Positions 1 to 6,503 of a DNA stretch of 6,503 nucleotides are shown here, in pieces. Each line of letters begins with the position of its first letter. Position 1 is the first letter of the stretch. Location: the NCBI GenBank assembly GCA_018675825.1, contig JABGXK010000222.1, positions 1-6,503 of the forward strand, written 5' to 3'. Made by a program: the position numbers and the translations under genes. This DNA comes from Flavobacteriales bacterium. Lineage in GTDB: Bacteria > Bacteroidota > Bacteroidia > Flavobacteriales > BACL11. The notes beneath the pieces were generated by a model, which was given only the letters and a program-made list of their open reading frames with translations, was not told the origin of the DNA and searched no databases.

Positions 1-1119
1 TTTAATTTTAGAGATTCTTACGCCGGCTTCAGGAACAATTTCATAGAGAGTAATAGTTGGCCCTACAGTTGCACTAATTGAAGTAATACCAATTTTGTAA
101 TGTCCTAATGTTTCAACAATTTTATTTTTCTTTTCTTCAAGATCTTGTTTATCAATTTTAATTTCATTGCCACCATACTCATTTAGTAAATCGATACCAG
201 GCATTTTATATGATGATAATTCTAATGTTGGATCATAATTACCTAATTTTTCTAGTTTCTGATTGATTTCATTTTCAGATAATGTTTCTTCATTTTTTGT
301 TGTATTGATCTCTATTGCTATGCCATCTCCTTCTTCTTTGGATGTATTGCTTTGATTATTATTAAAATTATCATTGTCTAGTGAATTCTTTGGTGATTGA
401 TTAATTGTAGCTTCTTCTTCTTCTTCTTCTTCTTCTTCTTCTTCTTCTTCTTCTTCTTCTTCTTCTTTAGTATCTGTATTCTCACTAAATAATCTCTTTT
501 TTTCTGATTTTTTAAATTTTAATTTTATTTTATTTATGAAAAGTAATAATCTTTCATACTTAAGATTGAAAGTTAAAGGAATGTAAATCAGGATTATTGT
601 AATTAATAAAAGAGTTGTTCCAATAGGTCCTAGTGCATTTTCAATTAGTTCTTGTGTCTTACTTCCTAGTTGTCCAGATAACAGCTCTTTTTCAAAAAAA
701 TGAAAGATAAAAACAGGAATAAATATTAAAGCAAGCAAAGTGTGAGAGAAATTGTTTGATAAAGAGAATCTTTTTAAGCCAAATACTTTTAAACCAAGAA
801 GCAAAATAAATGTAACAATAAGATATGCAGAAATTCCAAAGAGTCTAAAAATAAGAAAGTGAGATAAAAATGCTCCAAGTCCACCAGCAGAGTTTTTTAT
901 ATCTGGGTTTGTTATAATAGCCCAAAAGCTATTATTTTCCACAATGCTGCTATCAGATTTCCAATGAATAAAAAATGATGTAAATGCGATTAATAAAAAT
1001 ATAGAAAGCAACAATAAGGAACTTCCAAATATTATTTGATTGTTTCTATTTTCAAACGGAGCTTTTAATTTATTTAAAAATTTGTTTACGCTAGATTTTA
1101 ATTTTAGTTTTTTCTTCAT
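1..1119 (-). CDS. ftsK: DNA translocase FtsK, N-terminal part (3' end beyond window)
   Basis: This is the membrane-anchored DNA pump that acts at the division septum and helps resolve and segregate chromosome termini. The 373 visible codons are open with no stop. They show a basic N-terminus (MKKKLKLKSS), then four hydrophobic segments at about residues 31-52, 84-112, 126-142 and 164-182, matching the four-helix FtsK membrane domain. A basic stretch at about 194-209 is followed by a low-complexity linker (about 210-330) with 18 glutamates at 219-236. From about 334 the sequence is the typical FtsK alpha domain (GITSISATVGPTITLYEIVP, then AGVRISKIK). The ATPase and gamma domains lie outside the window. 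I chose the ATG at 1117-1119. An in-frame ATG at 1159-1161 would add 14 mostly hydrophobic residues; an AAGGAG lies only one base before it, too close for a normal ribosome binding site. Identification is firm; the start is less certain. Confidence 0.95.
   Translation of the reverse strand, partial: MKKKLKLKSSVNKFLNKLKAPFENRNNQIIFGSSLLLLSIFLLIAFTSFFIHWKSDSSIVENNSFWAIITNPDIKNSAGGLGAFLSHFLIFRLFGISAYLIVTFILLLGLKVFGLKRFSLSNNFSHTLLALIFIPVFIFHFFEKELLSGQLGSKTQELIENALGPIGTTLLLITIILIYIPLTFNLKYERLLLFINKIKLKFKKSEKKRLFSENTDTKEEEEEEEEEEEEEEEEEEATINQSPKNSLDNDNFNNNQSNTSKEEGDGIAIEINTTKNEETLSENEINQKLEKLGNYDPTLELSSYKMPGIDLLNEYGGNEIKIDKQDLEEKKNKIVETLGHYKIGITSISATVGPTITLYEIVPEAGVRISKIK
411..468 (-). repeat. GAA/TTC trinucleotide microsatellite encoding poly-glutamate in ftsK
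   Basis: The plus strand is an uninterrupted 58-base pyrimidine run built from CTT units. Read on the minus strand it gives 18 consecutive GAA codons (412-465), flanked by Lys (AAA) and Ala (GCT). No GAG synonym interrupts it, so it is a true DNA repeat as well as an acidic protein tract in the FtsK linker. Slippage by whole units would keep the frame and only change linker length. A purine-pyrimidine mirror repeat of this kind can in principle form triplex DNA. Confidence 0.95.
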
Positions 1120-1133
1120 TTTAAATGATATTT

Positions 1134-1141
1134 CAAAAATA
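1134..1141 (-). promoter_or_regulatory. Candidate -7 box for ftsK (TATTTTTG)
   Basis: Read on the minus strand, TATTTTTG matches the Bacteroidota sigma-factor -7 consensus TAnnTTTG exactly. It ends 14 bases before the chosen ftsK ATG at 1119. If it is used, transcription would start between the two candidate ATGs, which supports the downstream start. I see no TTTG at the -33 position. A chance match is possible in DNA this AT-rich. Confidence 0.4.
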
Positions 1142-1166
1142 CAAATAGAAATAATTATCATACTCC

Positions 1167-1202
1167 TTATTAACTATAATTTTACCATTAAATTGTTAAT
1201 AA
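1167..1202. repeat. 8-bp inverted repeat in the divergent promoter region
   Basis: TTATTAAC (1167-1174) and GTTAATAA (1195-1202) are perfect reverse complements separated by 20 bases, so their centres lie 28 bp apart. They sit in the 126-bp gap between divergent ftsK and the arginine-related operon. The palindrome ATAATTAT also occurs twice here (1151-1158 and 1199-1206). The site could bind a dimeric regulator, but AT-rich DNA yields such repeats by chance. The spacer is too long and the arms too weak for a terminator. Confidence 0.25.
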
Positions 1203-1229
1203 TTATGAAGATTAAGCTAAGACCTTTAT

Positions 1230-1237
1230 TAAATTTG
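1230..1237 (+). promoter_or_regulatory. Candidate -7 box for the arginine operon (TAAATTTG)
   Basis: TAAATTTG is an exact match to the Bacteroidota -7 consensus TAnnTTTG and lies 8 bases before the ATG at 1246. Transcription would then begin at or only a few bases before the start codon, giving a leaderless or very short-leader mRNA. No -33 TTTG is visible. The box before the channel gene at 4932 has the same position relative to its ATG, which raises confidence in both. Confidence 0.5.
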
Positions 1238-1245
1238 CAATACAT

Positions 1246-2160
1246 ATGAAATTACTTAATATAAATAATGAAATGGGTATGCTAAAAACAGTTGTTTTAG
1301 GTATAGCAGATGATTTAGGTGGGATACCAAAATTAAGTGAGTGTTATGATCCTAAATCAAAAGAAAATGTTGAAAATGGCACATTTCCAATTGAGAAAGC
1401 ATTATGTAAAGAGCTAAATGAATTTTACAATATTCTTTTAAAGTATGATGTTGAGGTTTTGCGACCAACACAGATTAAAGACTTAAATCAAATATTTACT
1501 AGAGATATTGCATTTGTAATTGATAATAAAATAATTTTATCTAATATTATTAAAGAACGAGAAATTGAAATAACTGGTATTTCTTATATTTTAGATTCCA
1601 TTAATTCAAAAGATATTTTAAGACTAAATGATAAGTCTAGAATTGAAGGTGGAGATGTAATTGTTCATAATGATTTTATTTTTATTGGATATTCTAAAGA
1701 AAATGACTTTAATAAATATAAAGTGTCTAGAACTAACATAGATGCTGTTAATGATATAAAAAATCTGTTTTCTGAAAAGCAAGTTATTGCGTTTGAATTA
1801 AAGAAATCAGATTTAGATCCAAGAGAAAATGCATTGCATTTAGATTGTTGTTTCCAGCCAATAGGTAAAGGTATAGCTATTATATATGAAGGAGGTTTTA
1901 AAAATATAGCAGATGTTGATTATTTAATTAATATGTTTGGTAAGGATAATTTAATTAAAATTAGTAAAGAAGAGATGTATGATATGAATTCAAATATTTT
2001 TTCAATTTCTGATAATATAATTGTTTCAGAAAAAAGTTTTATTCGATTAAATTCTATACTAAGAAAGAGGGATTTTATTGTTGAAGAGATTAATTATTCA
2101 GAAACTGCTAAGATGGAAGGGTTACTAAGATGTTCAACAATGCCACTGGTTAGGTTATGA
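1246..2160 (+). CDS. Arginine deiminase/dimethylargininase-like pentein hydrolase
   Basis: This 304-residue protein belongs to the pentein (guanidino-group modifying) superfamily, which includes arginine deiminase, dimethylarginine dimethylaminohydrolase and amidinotransferases. It has the family landmarks in order: FTRD at 84-87, RIEGGD at 132-137 (acidic substrate and catalytic residues), NALHLDCCF at 195-203 with the likely catalytic His198, and a C-terminal EGLLRCSTMP with the likely nucleophile Cys296. These enzymes attack the guanidinium carbon through a Cys thiouronium intermediate. Hydrolysis would yield citrulline plus ammonia or methylamine. The exact substrate (arginine, methylarginine or another guanidine) cannot be read from the sequence. 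No signal peptide is seen, so it is likely cytosolic. The ATG at 1246 follows a promoter-like box by 8 bases, and the stop overlaps the next gene's start (ATGA). Superfamily and active site are firm; the reaction is inferred. Confidence 0.87.
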   Translation: MKLLNINNEMGMLKTVVLGIADDLGGIPKLSECYDPKSKENVENGTFPIEKALCKELNEFYNILLKYDVEVLRPTQIKDLNQIFTRDIAFVIDNKIILSNIIKEREIEITGISYILDSINSKDILRLNDKSRIEGGDVIVHNDFIFIGYSKENDFNKYKVSRTNIDAVNDIKNLFSEKQVIAFELKKSDLDPRENALHLDCCFQPIGKGIAIIYEGGFKNIADVDYLINMFGKDNLIKISKEEMYDMNSNIFSISDNIIVSEKSFIRLNSILRKRDFIVEEINYSETAKMEGLLRCSTMPLVRL

Positions 2161-3086
2161 AACAAGTTACAAATAATATAATGATGATTGAACCTGTATT
2201 ATTTAATTATAACACAGAAACTGCTATAAATAATTACTATCAATCAACTATAGTTGGAATGTCTAGCAGCCAAGTTCAAGAAAGAGCGCTACAAGAATTT
2301 AATGCTTTTGTTGATTTTTTAAGATCAAGATCTATTAATGTCTTTGTGTTTCAGGATACTTGTGATCCTAAGACTCCTGATTCAGTTTTTCCAAATAATT
2401 GGATTTCATTTCACAGCAATGGTAATATTTTCTTATATCCTATGTTTGCTGCTAATAGAAGACTAGAGAGAAGAGATGATTTAATAACTGCTTTAGAAAA
2501 AGATTTTGAAATCTCTAAAATTAATAGTTTAGTACATTATGAAAATGAAGAATTATTTTTAGAGGGTACAGGAAGTATGGTTTTTGATAGAGATAATAAA
2601 ATTTGTTATGCTGCTAGATCTTTCAGAACAGAGGAGTCAGTTGTATTAGATCTTTGTAGCAAGTTAGATTATACGCCTATCTTATTTAATGCTTTTCAGA
2701 ATGTGAATCAAAATAGACTTCCAATATATCATACAAATGTTATGATGTGTATAGCTACAGATTATGCTGTTGTATGCTTAGATGCAATTGATGATAGTGA
2801 TGAAAGAAATCGTGTTATTAATTCATTAAACAGAACAAATAAAGAAATAATTGAGATTTCTGAAAATCAAACAAGTAAATTTGCTGGAAACATGTTGCAG
2901 CTTATGGGAGATAAATTATATCTTGTGATGTCTAAATCAGCATTTTCATCTTTAAATGCTAAACAGATTAAAATGATTAGAAAATATAATGAAATCTTAT
3001 CTGTTAATATAGAAACTATTGAAAAGTGTGGTGGAGGCAGTGCAAGATGTATGATGGCTGAAATATTTTTACCTTTGAGAAGATGA
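2157..3086 (+). CDS. ctlX: Citrulline utilization hydrolase CtlX-like pentein protein
   Basis: This 309-residue pentein protein is of the type annotated as amidinotransferase or CtlX, which in Francisella hydrolyses citrulline to ornithine, CO2 and ammonia. Visible signatures are an N-terminal IMMIEPVLFNYN strand, PDSVFPNNWISFH at 74-86, LFLEGTGSMVFDR at 133-145 (acidic residue Glu136), YHTNVMM at 191-197 with the likely catalytic His192, and CGGGSARCMMAEIFLP at 291-306 with the likely nucleophile Cys298. All catalytic positions expected for the family are present, and the length is normal. It starts inside the previous gene's stop and ends inside the next gene's start (both ATGA), so translation of the three genes is probably coupled. 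It is a distinct subfamily from its upstream pentein neighbour, not a recent tandem copy. The role with citrulline is inferred from the family and fits the neighbours. Confidence 0.85.
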   Translation: MKQVTNNIMMIEPVLFNYNTETAINNYYQSTIVGMSSSQVQERALQEFNAFVDFLRSRSINVFVFQDTCDPKTPDSVFPNNWISFHSNGNIFLYPMFAANRRLERRDDLITALEKDFEISKINSLVHYENEELFLEGTGSMVFDRDNKICYAARSFRTEESVVLDLCSKLDYTPILFNAFQNVNQNRLPIYHTNVMMCIATDYAVVCLDAIDDSDERNRVINSLNRTNKEIIEISENQTSKFAGNMLQLMGDKLYLVMSKSAFSSLNAKQIKMIRKYNEILSVNIETIEKCGGGSARCMMAEIFLPLRR

Positions 3087-4849
3087 TAGAAAAATTATTA
3101 AAGAAGGATATTATTGAAGTTTTAGAGGATCTTTATGGTATTAAAGATTATGATTTACAATTTCAAAAAACCCGTAAAGAGTTTGATGGAGATATAACAT
3201 TAGTTGTCTTTCCTTTTACTAATTTTTCTAAAAAGAGCCCTGAAGAAACGGGTAATGAAATTGGTGAAATTCTTAACTTATCAGATTTCATTTATAGTTT
3301 TAATGTTGTTAAAGGTTTTTTAAATTTAGTTATAAATGATGATATTTGGCTTGCTCAACTGTCAGACGCATTAAAGGATAATTCATTTGGATTTATTAAT
3401 GCAAATAAAGAGGCGCCAACTTATTTAGTAGAATATTGTTCTCCTAATACTAATAAGCCTCTTCATTTAGGACATATACGAAATAATTTATTAGGATTTT
3501 CTGTAGCTGAAATTTTAAAAGCATCAGGTAAAAATGTCCAAAAAGTTCAAATTATTAATGATAGAGGGATTCATATCTGCAAGTCAATGATTGCCTGGCA
3601 AGAATTTGGTAATAATGAGACTCCAGAAACTAACAATATTAAGGGAGATCATTTGGTAGGTAAGTATTATGTGAAGTTTGATCAGCAATATAAATTAGAA
3701 GTAACTGATTTAGTAAAAAATGGGATTAAGCATGAAGAAGCTGAAAAAACATCTCCCATTTTTATAAAGGCACAAGAAATGTTATTAAAGTGGGAGGCAA
3801 AAGATCCTGATGTGATAGCATTATGGAAAAAGATGAATAGTTGGGTATATCAAGGTTTTACTCAAACACATAAAAGATTAGGAGTAAATTTTGATAAAAA
3901 TTACTATGAAAGTGAGACATACCTACTTGGAAAGGAAGTTGTTAAAAAGGGTCTTGATATGAAAGTTTTTTATACAAAACCTGATGGCTCTGTATGGATT
4001 GATTTGTCTGATCAAGGTTTAGATGAGAAAATTGTGCTTAGATCTGATGGGACAGCAGTTTATATGACACAAGATATTGGAACTGCTATTAAAAGACATG
4101 AAGATTTTAATTTTTCACACATGACTTATACTGTAGGAAATGAACAAGATTATCATTTTAAAGTTCTGTTTTTAATTTTAGAAAAATTAGGATATTCATG
4201 GTCTAAAAATTGCTTCCATCTATCATATGGAATGGTTGATCTTCCAAGTGGAAAAATGAAATCTCGAGAAGGGACTGTTGTAGATGCTGATGATATTATG
4301 GAACAGATGTTTCAAAATGCAAAGAATATTGCTGCTGATTTAGGTAAGCTTGACCAGCTAAGTGAAAATGAGGCTCAAGAGCTATATGAAACAGTAGGGA
4401 TGGGTGCTTTAAAGTATTTTATGTTAAAAGTTGATCCTAAAAAAAGAATGCTTTTTGATCCAAAAGAAAGTATAGATTTTAATGGTAATACAGGTCCTTT
4501 TATACAATATGCCTATGCAAGAATAAACTCAATTTTACGTAAAAACAATTCTATTATTGGTATAGATATGGGTGTAAATATATCAGATAAAGAAAGAGAG
4601 TTAATTAAGTTAATATTAGAATTTCCAAAATTAATTCAAGAATCTGCAAATTCTTATAGTCCTGCATTAGTAGCTAATTACATTTTTGAACTTGTTAAAG
4701 AATTTAATAGTTATTATCAGTCAACATCCATTCTTAATGCGGAGTCAGAATCATTAATTAGTTTTAGAGTTGCATTATCTAAAAAAATTGCAGAAATTAT
4801 TAAATCTGGAATGTTATTATTATGTATTAAGGTTCCACAAAGAATGTAA
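3083..4849 (+). CDS. argS: Arginine--tRNA ligase
   Basis: This cytosolic class I aminoacyl-tRNA synthetase charges tRNA-Arg with arginine using ATP. At 588 residues it is the usual full length. The N-terminal tRNA-recognition domain covers about 1-105. The catalytic core begins with VEYCSPNTNKPLHLGH (116-131), where HLGH (128-131) is the HIGH signature. DGTAVYMTQDIGTA (322-335) and VGNEQDYHFKVLF (351-363) are characteristic ArgRS active-site segments. GKMKSREGTVVDADD (390-404) carries the KMSKS-equivalent loop. The C-terminal DALR anticodon-binding domain runs from about 470 and ends in the conserved-looking VPQRM. Its start overlaps the ctlX stop by four bases (ATGA), placing this essential gene as the third cistron of an arginine/citrulline operon. 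No gene-specific promoter is evident before it. Confidence 0.97.
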   Translation: MIEKLLKKDIIEVLEDLYGIKDYDLQFQKTRKEFDGDITLVVFPFTNFSKKSPEETGNEIGEILNLSDFIYSFNVVKGFLNLVINDDIWLAQLSDALKDNSFGFINANKEAPTYLVEYCSPNTNKPLHLGHIRNNLLGFSVAEILKASGKNVQKVQIINDRGIHICKSMIAWQEFGNNETPETNNIKGDHLVGKYYVKFDQQYKLEVTDLVKNGIKHEEAEKTSPIFIKAQEMLLKWEAKDPDVIALWKKMNSWVYQGFTQTHKRLGVNFDKNYYESETYLLGKEVVKKGLDMKVFYTKPDGSVWIDLSDQGLDEKIVLRSDGTAVYMTQDIGTAIKRHEDFNFSHMTYTVGNEQDYHFKVLFLILEKLGYSWSKNCFHLSYGMVDLPSGKMKSREGTVVDADDIMEQMFQNAKNIAADLGKLDQLSENEAQELYETVGMGALKYFMLKVDPKKRMLFDPKESIDFNGNTGPFIQYAYARINSILRKNNSIIGIDMGVNISDKERELIKLILEFPKLIQESANSYSPALVANYIFELVKEFNSYYQSTSILNAESESLISFRVALSKKIAEIIKSGMLLLCIKVPQRM

Positions 4850-4915
4850 TCTATACACATTCGTAAATTAAGACTAAAAGATTATACAATAGATATATAT
4901 AATTTAAAAAAAGTA

Positions 4916-4923
4916 TACATTTG
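4916..4923 (+). promoter_or_regulatory. Candidate -7 box for the ion channel gene (TACATTTG)
   Basis: TACATTTG matches the TAnnTTTG consensus exactly and ends 8 bases before the ATG at 4932, the same spacing as the box before 1246. It lies in the 82-bp gap after argS, so the channel gene probably has its own start of transcription, again with almost no leader. No -33 TTTG and no convincing hairpin terminator for the argS operon are seen in this gap. Confidence 0.5.
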
Positions 4924-4931
4924 CTAATATC

Positions 4932-5735
4932 ATGACTAAAGAAAGAATTCATCAGATAATTTTTGAAGCAGATACTCCTAAGGGAAAAGCTTTTGATATT
5001 GCATTATTAATAGCAATACTACTATCAGTATTAGTTGTTATGTTAGAGAGCGTACAAACAATTTGGAATGAATACGCAATATTACTTTTCACGTTAGAAT
5101 GGTTTTTTACAATTCTTTTTACCATTGAATATTTTTTGAGGATTTATTCAATAAAAAAACCTTTTAAATATATTTTTTCAACATTGGGTGTTGTTGATTT
5201 ATTAGCGATTATACCTACATATTTGTTTTTTATACCAAGTCTACATTCACTAACTGTCTTAAGATCAGTTAGGATAATAAGAATTTTTAGAGTATTTCAA
5301 TTAAAAAGATACATAAGAGGTGCCTATACAATGCAAATTGCTTTACGGAAATCTATCCCTAAGATAATTGTATTTCTTTTATCAGTTCTTTTACTAATTG
5401 TAATTCTTGGAACTATCATGTATATTTTTGAAGGGAAATTAGGTAATACTCCTGGTTTTCAAGATATTCCAAATTCAATTTATTGGTCAATCGTTACTTT
5501 AACTACTGTAGGTTATGGGTCTGTTGTTCCAGCTACAGTAATTGGGAAAATTATTGCCTCTTTGATTATGCTTTTAGGATACGGAATAATTGCAGTTCCT
5601 ACAGGAATAGTTACTGCTGGAATTATTAGAACAAATAAAAACGCATCTAGCCATTCATGTATTAATTGTTCTAAAGAAGGTCATGATGAAGATGCTAAAT
5701 TTTGCAAATATTGTGGTTCAAAAATTAATGATTAA
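4932..5735 (+). CDS. Voltage-gated potassium-type ion channel with C-terminal zinc ribbon
   Basis: This 267-residue inner-membrane protein has the six-helix voltage-gated channel plan. Hydrophobic segments lie at about 22-40 (S1), 50-72 (S2), 80-101 (S3), 106-124 (S4), 143-166 (S5) and 203-232 (S6). S4 carries arginines at every third position (111, 114, 117, 120), the mark of a voltage sensor. The pore loop contains TTVGYG (191-196), the potassium selectivity filter. The tetramer would therefore pass K+ in response to membrane potential. After S6 a short cytosolic tail holds four cysteines (243, 246, 258, 261) in a CX2C-X11-CX2C zinc-ribbon pattern ending CKYCGSKI. The tail is too short for an RCK/TrkA-N nucleotide-binding domain. 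It has its own promoter-like box and no clear functional link to the arginine operon. Confidence 0.9.
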   Translation: MTKERIHQIIFEADTPKGKAFDIALLIAILLSVLVVMLESVQTIWNEYAILLFTLEWFFTILFTIEYFLRIYSIKKPFKYIFSTLGVVDLLAIIPTYLFFIPSLHSLTVLRSVRIIRIFRVFQLKRYIRGAYTMQIALRKSIPKIIVFLLSVLLLIVILGTIMYIFEGKLGNTPGFQDIPNSIYWSIVTLTTVGYGSVVPATVIGKIIASLIMLLGYGIIAVPTGIVTAGIIRTNKNASSHSCINCSKEGHDEDAKFCKYCGSKIND

Positions 5736-5777
5736 TTTATGATTATTTTTTAAATTGTAACAATCTAAAACCAGCAA
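5736..5777. other. Short intergenic gap with weak A/T-rich dyads
   Basis: These 42 bp separate the channel stop from the GTG of the helicase gene. They hold only weak dyads: an AATTTA/TAAATT pair around a T-rich loop, and ATTG-TAA-CAAT at 5754-5764. Neither is GC-rich enough to call a terminator. I see no exact TAnnTTTG box, so the helicase gene may be read through from the channel promoter. Confidence 0.4.
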
Positions 5778-6503
5778 GTGAGAAATTTTATAGTTTATAG
5801 ATCATCTGCAGGTTCCGGAAAGACATACGCCTTAGCTGTTAATTATATTTCTTTAGCTCTTAGTAGATGTCCACCAGAGAGGGATTATTATAGGAAAATT
5901 TTAGCTATTACTTTTACTAATAAAGCAGCTAAAGAAATGAAGGAGAGGGTTCTTCATTATTTATATACATTATCTCAATTAAAAGATGTAGATAATATTT
6001 TATCTGTAATAAGCAAACAAACTAATTTATCTAATAAAGATATATATATATACTCGAAAGAGGTTTATACACATATTATTCATCATTATTCTGATCTAGG
6101 AATTCAAACAATTGATAAATTTACTTATAAAATTATCAAAACATTTTCGTCCGATTTAGGTTTGTCTAGTGATTTTGATTTGGAATTAGAAAGTTATAAA
6201 ATTATTCAACCAGTTGTTGCATTGTTAATTAGTAAAATCTCTGAAGATAATGTTGAGCTTTCAGATGTATTAATTGATTTTTCATTACAAAAAATTGATG
6301 ATGGTAATAGTAATAATATTCAAAATGATTTAGAAGATTTTTGTTCACACCTCTTTAAAGAGAATTTTGATGATTTATTAATTAATAATTCTTTTTCAAT
6401 TAGTGAATACGTTAAGATAAAAGATAAATTATTGGTTAATAGAAATAATTGTCACAAAAAAATATTAGCATTGAGAGATCATGCGTCTAATTATTTTTTA
6501 AAA
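5778..6503 (+). CDS. UvrD/RecB/AddA-like helicase, N-terminal part (3' end beyond window)
   Basis: The 242 visible codons are open to the window edge. They form the N-terminus of a superfamily 1 DNA helicase of the UvrD/RecB/AddA kind, which unwinds broken DNA ends for recombinational repair, usually with a nuclease partner. Key motifs are Walker A in RSSAGSGKTY (8-17, GSGKT at 12-16), motif Ia in ILAITFTNKAAKEMKERV (41-58), and GIQTIDKFTYKIIKTF (108-123), which matches the TIHSF-type motif of RecB and AddA. The region after about 150 is poorly conserved and Asn/Asp-rich. The start is GTG at 5778: an in-frame TAA lies at 5766-5768, and the first in-frame ATG (residue 54) falls after Walker A. 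Whether a nuclease domain is fused at the C-terminus cannot be seen. A role in an AddAB-like complex is inferred. Confidence 0.9.
   Translation, partial: MRNFIVYRSSAGSGKTYALAVNYISLALSRCPPERDYYRKILAITFTNKAAKEMKERVLHYLYTLSQLKDVDNILSVISKQTNLSNKDIYIYSKEVYTHIIHHYSDLGIQTIDKFTYKIIKTFSSDLGLSSDFDLELESYKIIQPVVALLISKISEDNVELSDVLIDFSLQKIDDGNSNNIQNDLEDFCSHLFKENFDDLLINNSFSISEYVKIKDKLLVNRNNCHKKILALRDHASNYFLK

Noticed and set aside
1040..1249. 69-codon plus-strand open frame ending in an ATGA overlap with the pentein gene
   Set aside because: It lies mostly antisense to the clear ftsK coding sequence, its product is low-complexity Phe/Ile/Asn typical of AT-rich shadow frames, and it runs through the divergent promoter region. 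The ATGA overlap is coincidental.
1246..3086. Tandem duplication of one pentein gene
   Set aside because: The motifs differ: RIEGGD, HLDCCF and RCSTMP in the first; EGTGS, YHTN and GGGSARCM in the second. They are separate subfamilies, not recent copies.
4850..4931. Rho-independent terminator after argS
   Set aside because: There are A/T runs and TATATA repeats but no GC-bearing stem followed by a T tract, so no terminator can be supported.
6040..6052. ATATATATATATA dinucleotide run inside the helicase gene as a possible phase-variation site
   Set aside because: It is only 6.5 units, is read in frame as Asp-Ile-Tyr-Ile-Tyr, and is unremarkable in AT-rich coding DNA.
1..6503. CRISPR array, mobile element, tRNA or defence island
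   Set aside because: I found no spaced direct repeats, transposase motifs, terminal inverted repeats, tRNA-like cloverleaf or recognisable defence genes. The content reads as housekeeping genes plus an arginine-related operon.

Overview
The window is strongly AT-rich, with compact gene packing and no obvious Shine-Dalgarno sequences upstream of most starts. Three promoter regions carry exact matches to the Bacteroidota -7 element TAnnTTTG. Together with Bacteroidota-like versions of FtsK, CtlX, ArgS and a RecB/AddA-type helicase, this points to a low-GC member of the Bacteroidota, most likely a flavobacterium-like organism. The lineage is inferred from protein character and composition; no search was run.

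Layout: the minus strand (1119 down to the window edge at 1) carries the first 373 codons of DNA translocase FtsK: four membrane segments, a linker with 18 consecutive glutamates, and the start of the motor's alpha domain. A 126-bp divergent intergenic region (1120-1245) separates it from a tight plus-strand operon: an arginine deiminase/DDAH-like pentein hydrolase (1246-2160), a CtlX-type citrulline hydrolase (2157-3086) and arginyl-tRNA synthetase (3083-4849). Both junctions are 4-base ATGA overlaps. After an 82-bp gap with its own promoter-like box comes a voltage-gated potassium-type channel with a C-terminal zinc ribbon (4932-5735). Then, 42 bp further on and starting with GTG, comes the N-terminal part of a UvrD/RecB/AddA-like helicase (5778 to the edge at 6503). 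Both edge genes are open at the window boundary.

Functional reading: the central operon groups three proteins that act on arginine or citrulline. The first enzyme could release citrulline from arginine or a methylated arginine. CtlX could then hydrolyse citrulline to ornithine, and ArgS uses arginine for translation. The channel and helicase genes look like ordinary housekeeping or accessory neighbours. I see no mobile element, CRISPR array, RNA gene or defence island. The points most worth a second look are the translationally coupled pentein-pentein-ArgRS operon, the pure GAA microsatellite in ftsK, and the two promoter boxes placed identically (8 bases) before start codons, which suggest leaderless or nearly leaderless transcripts.
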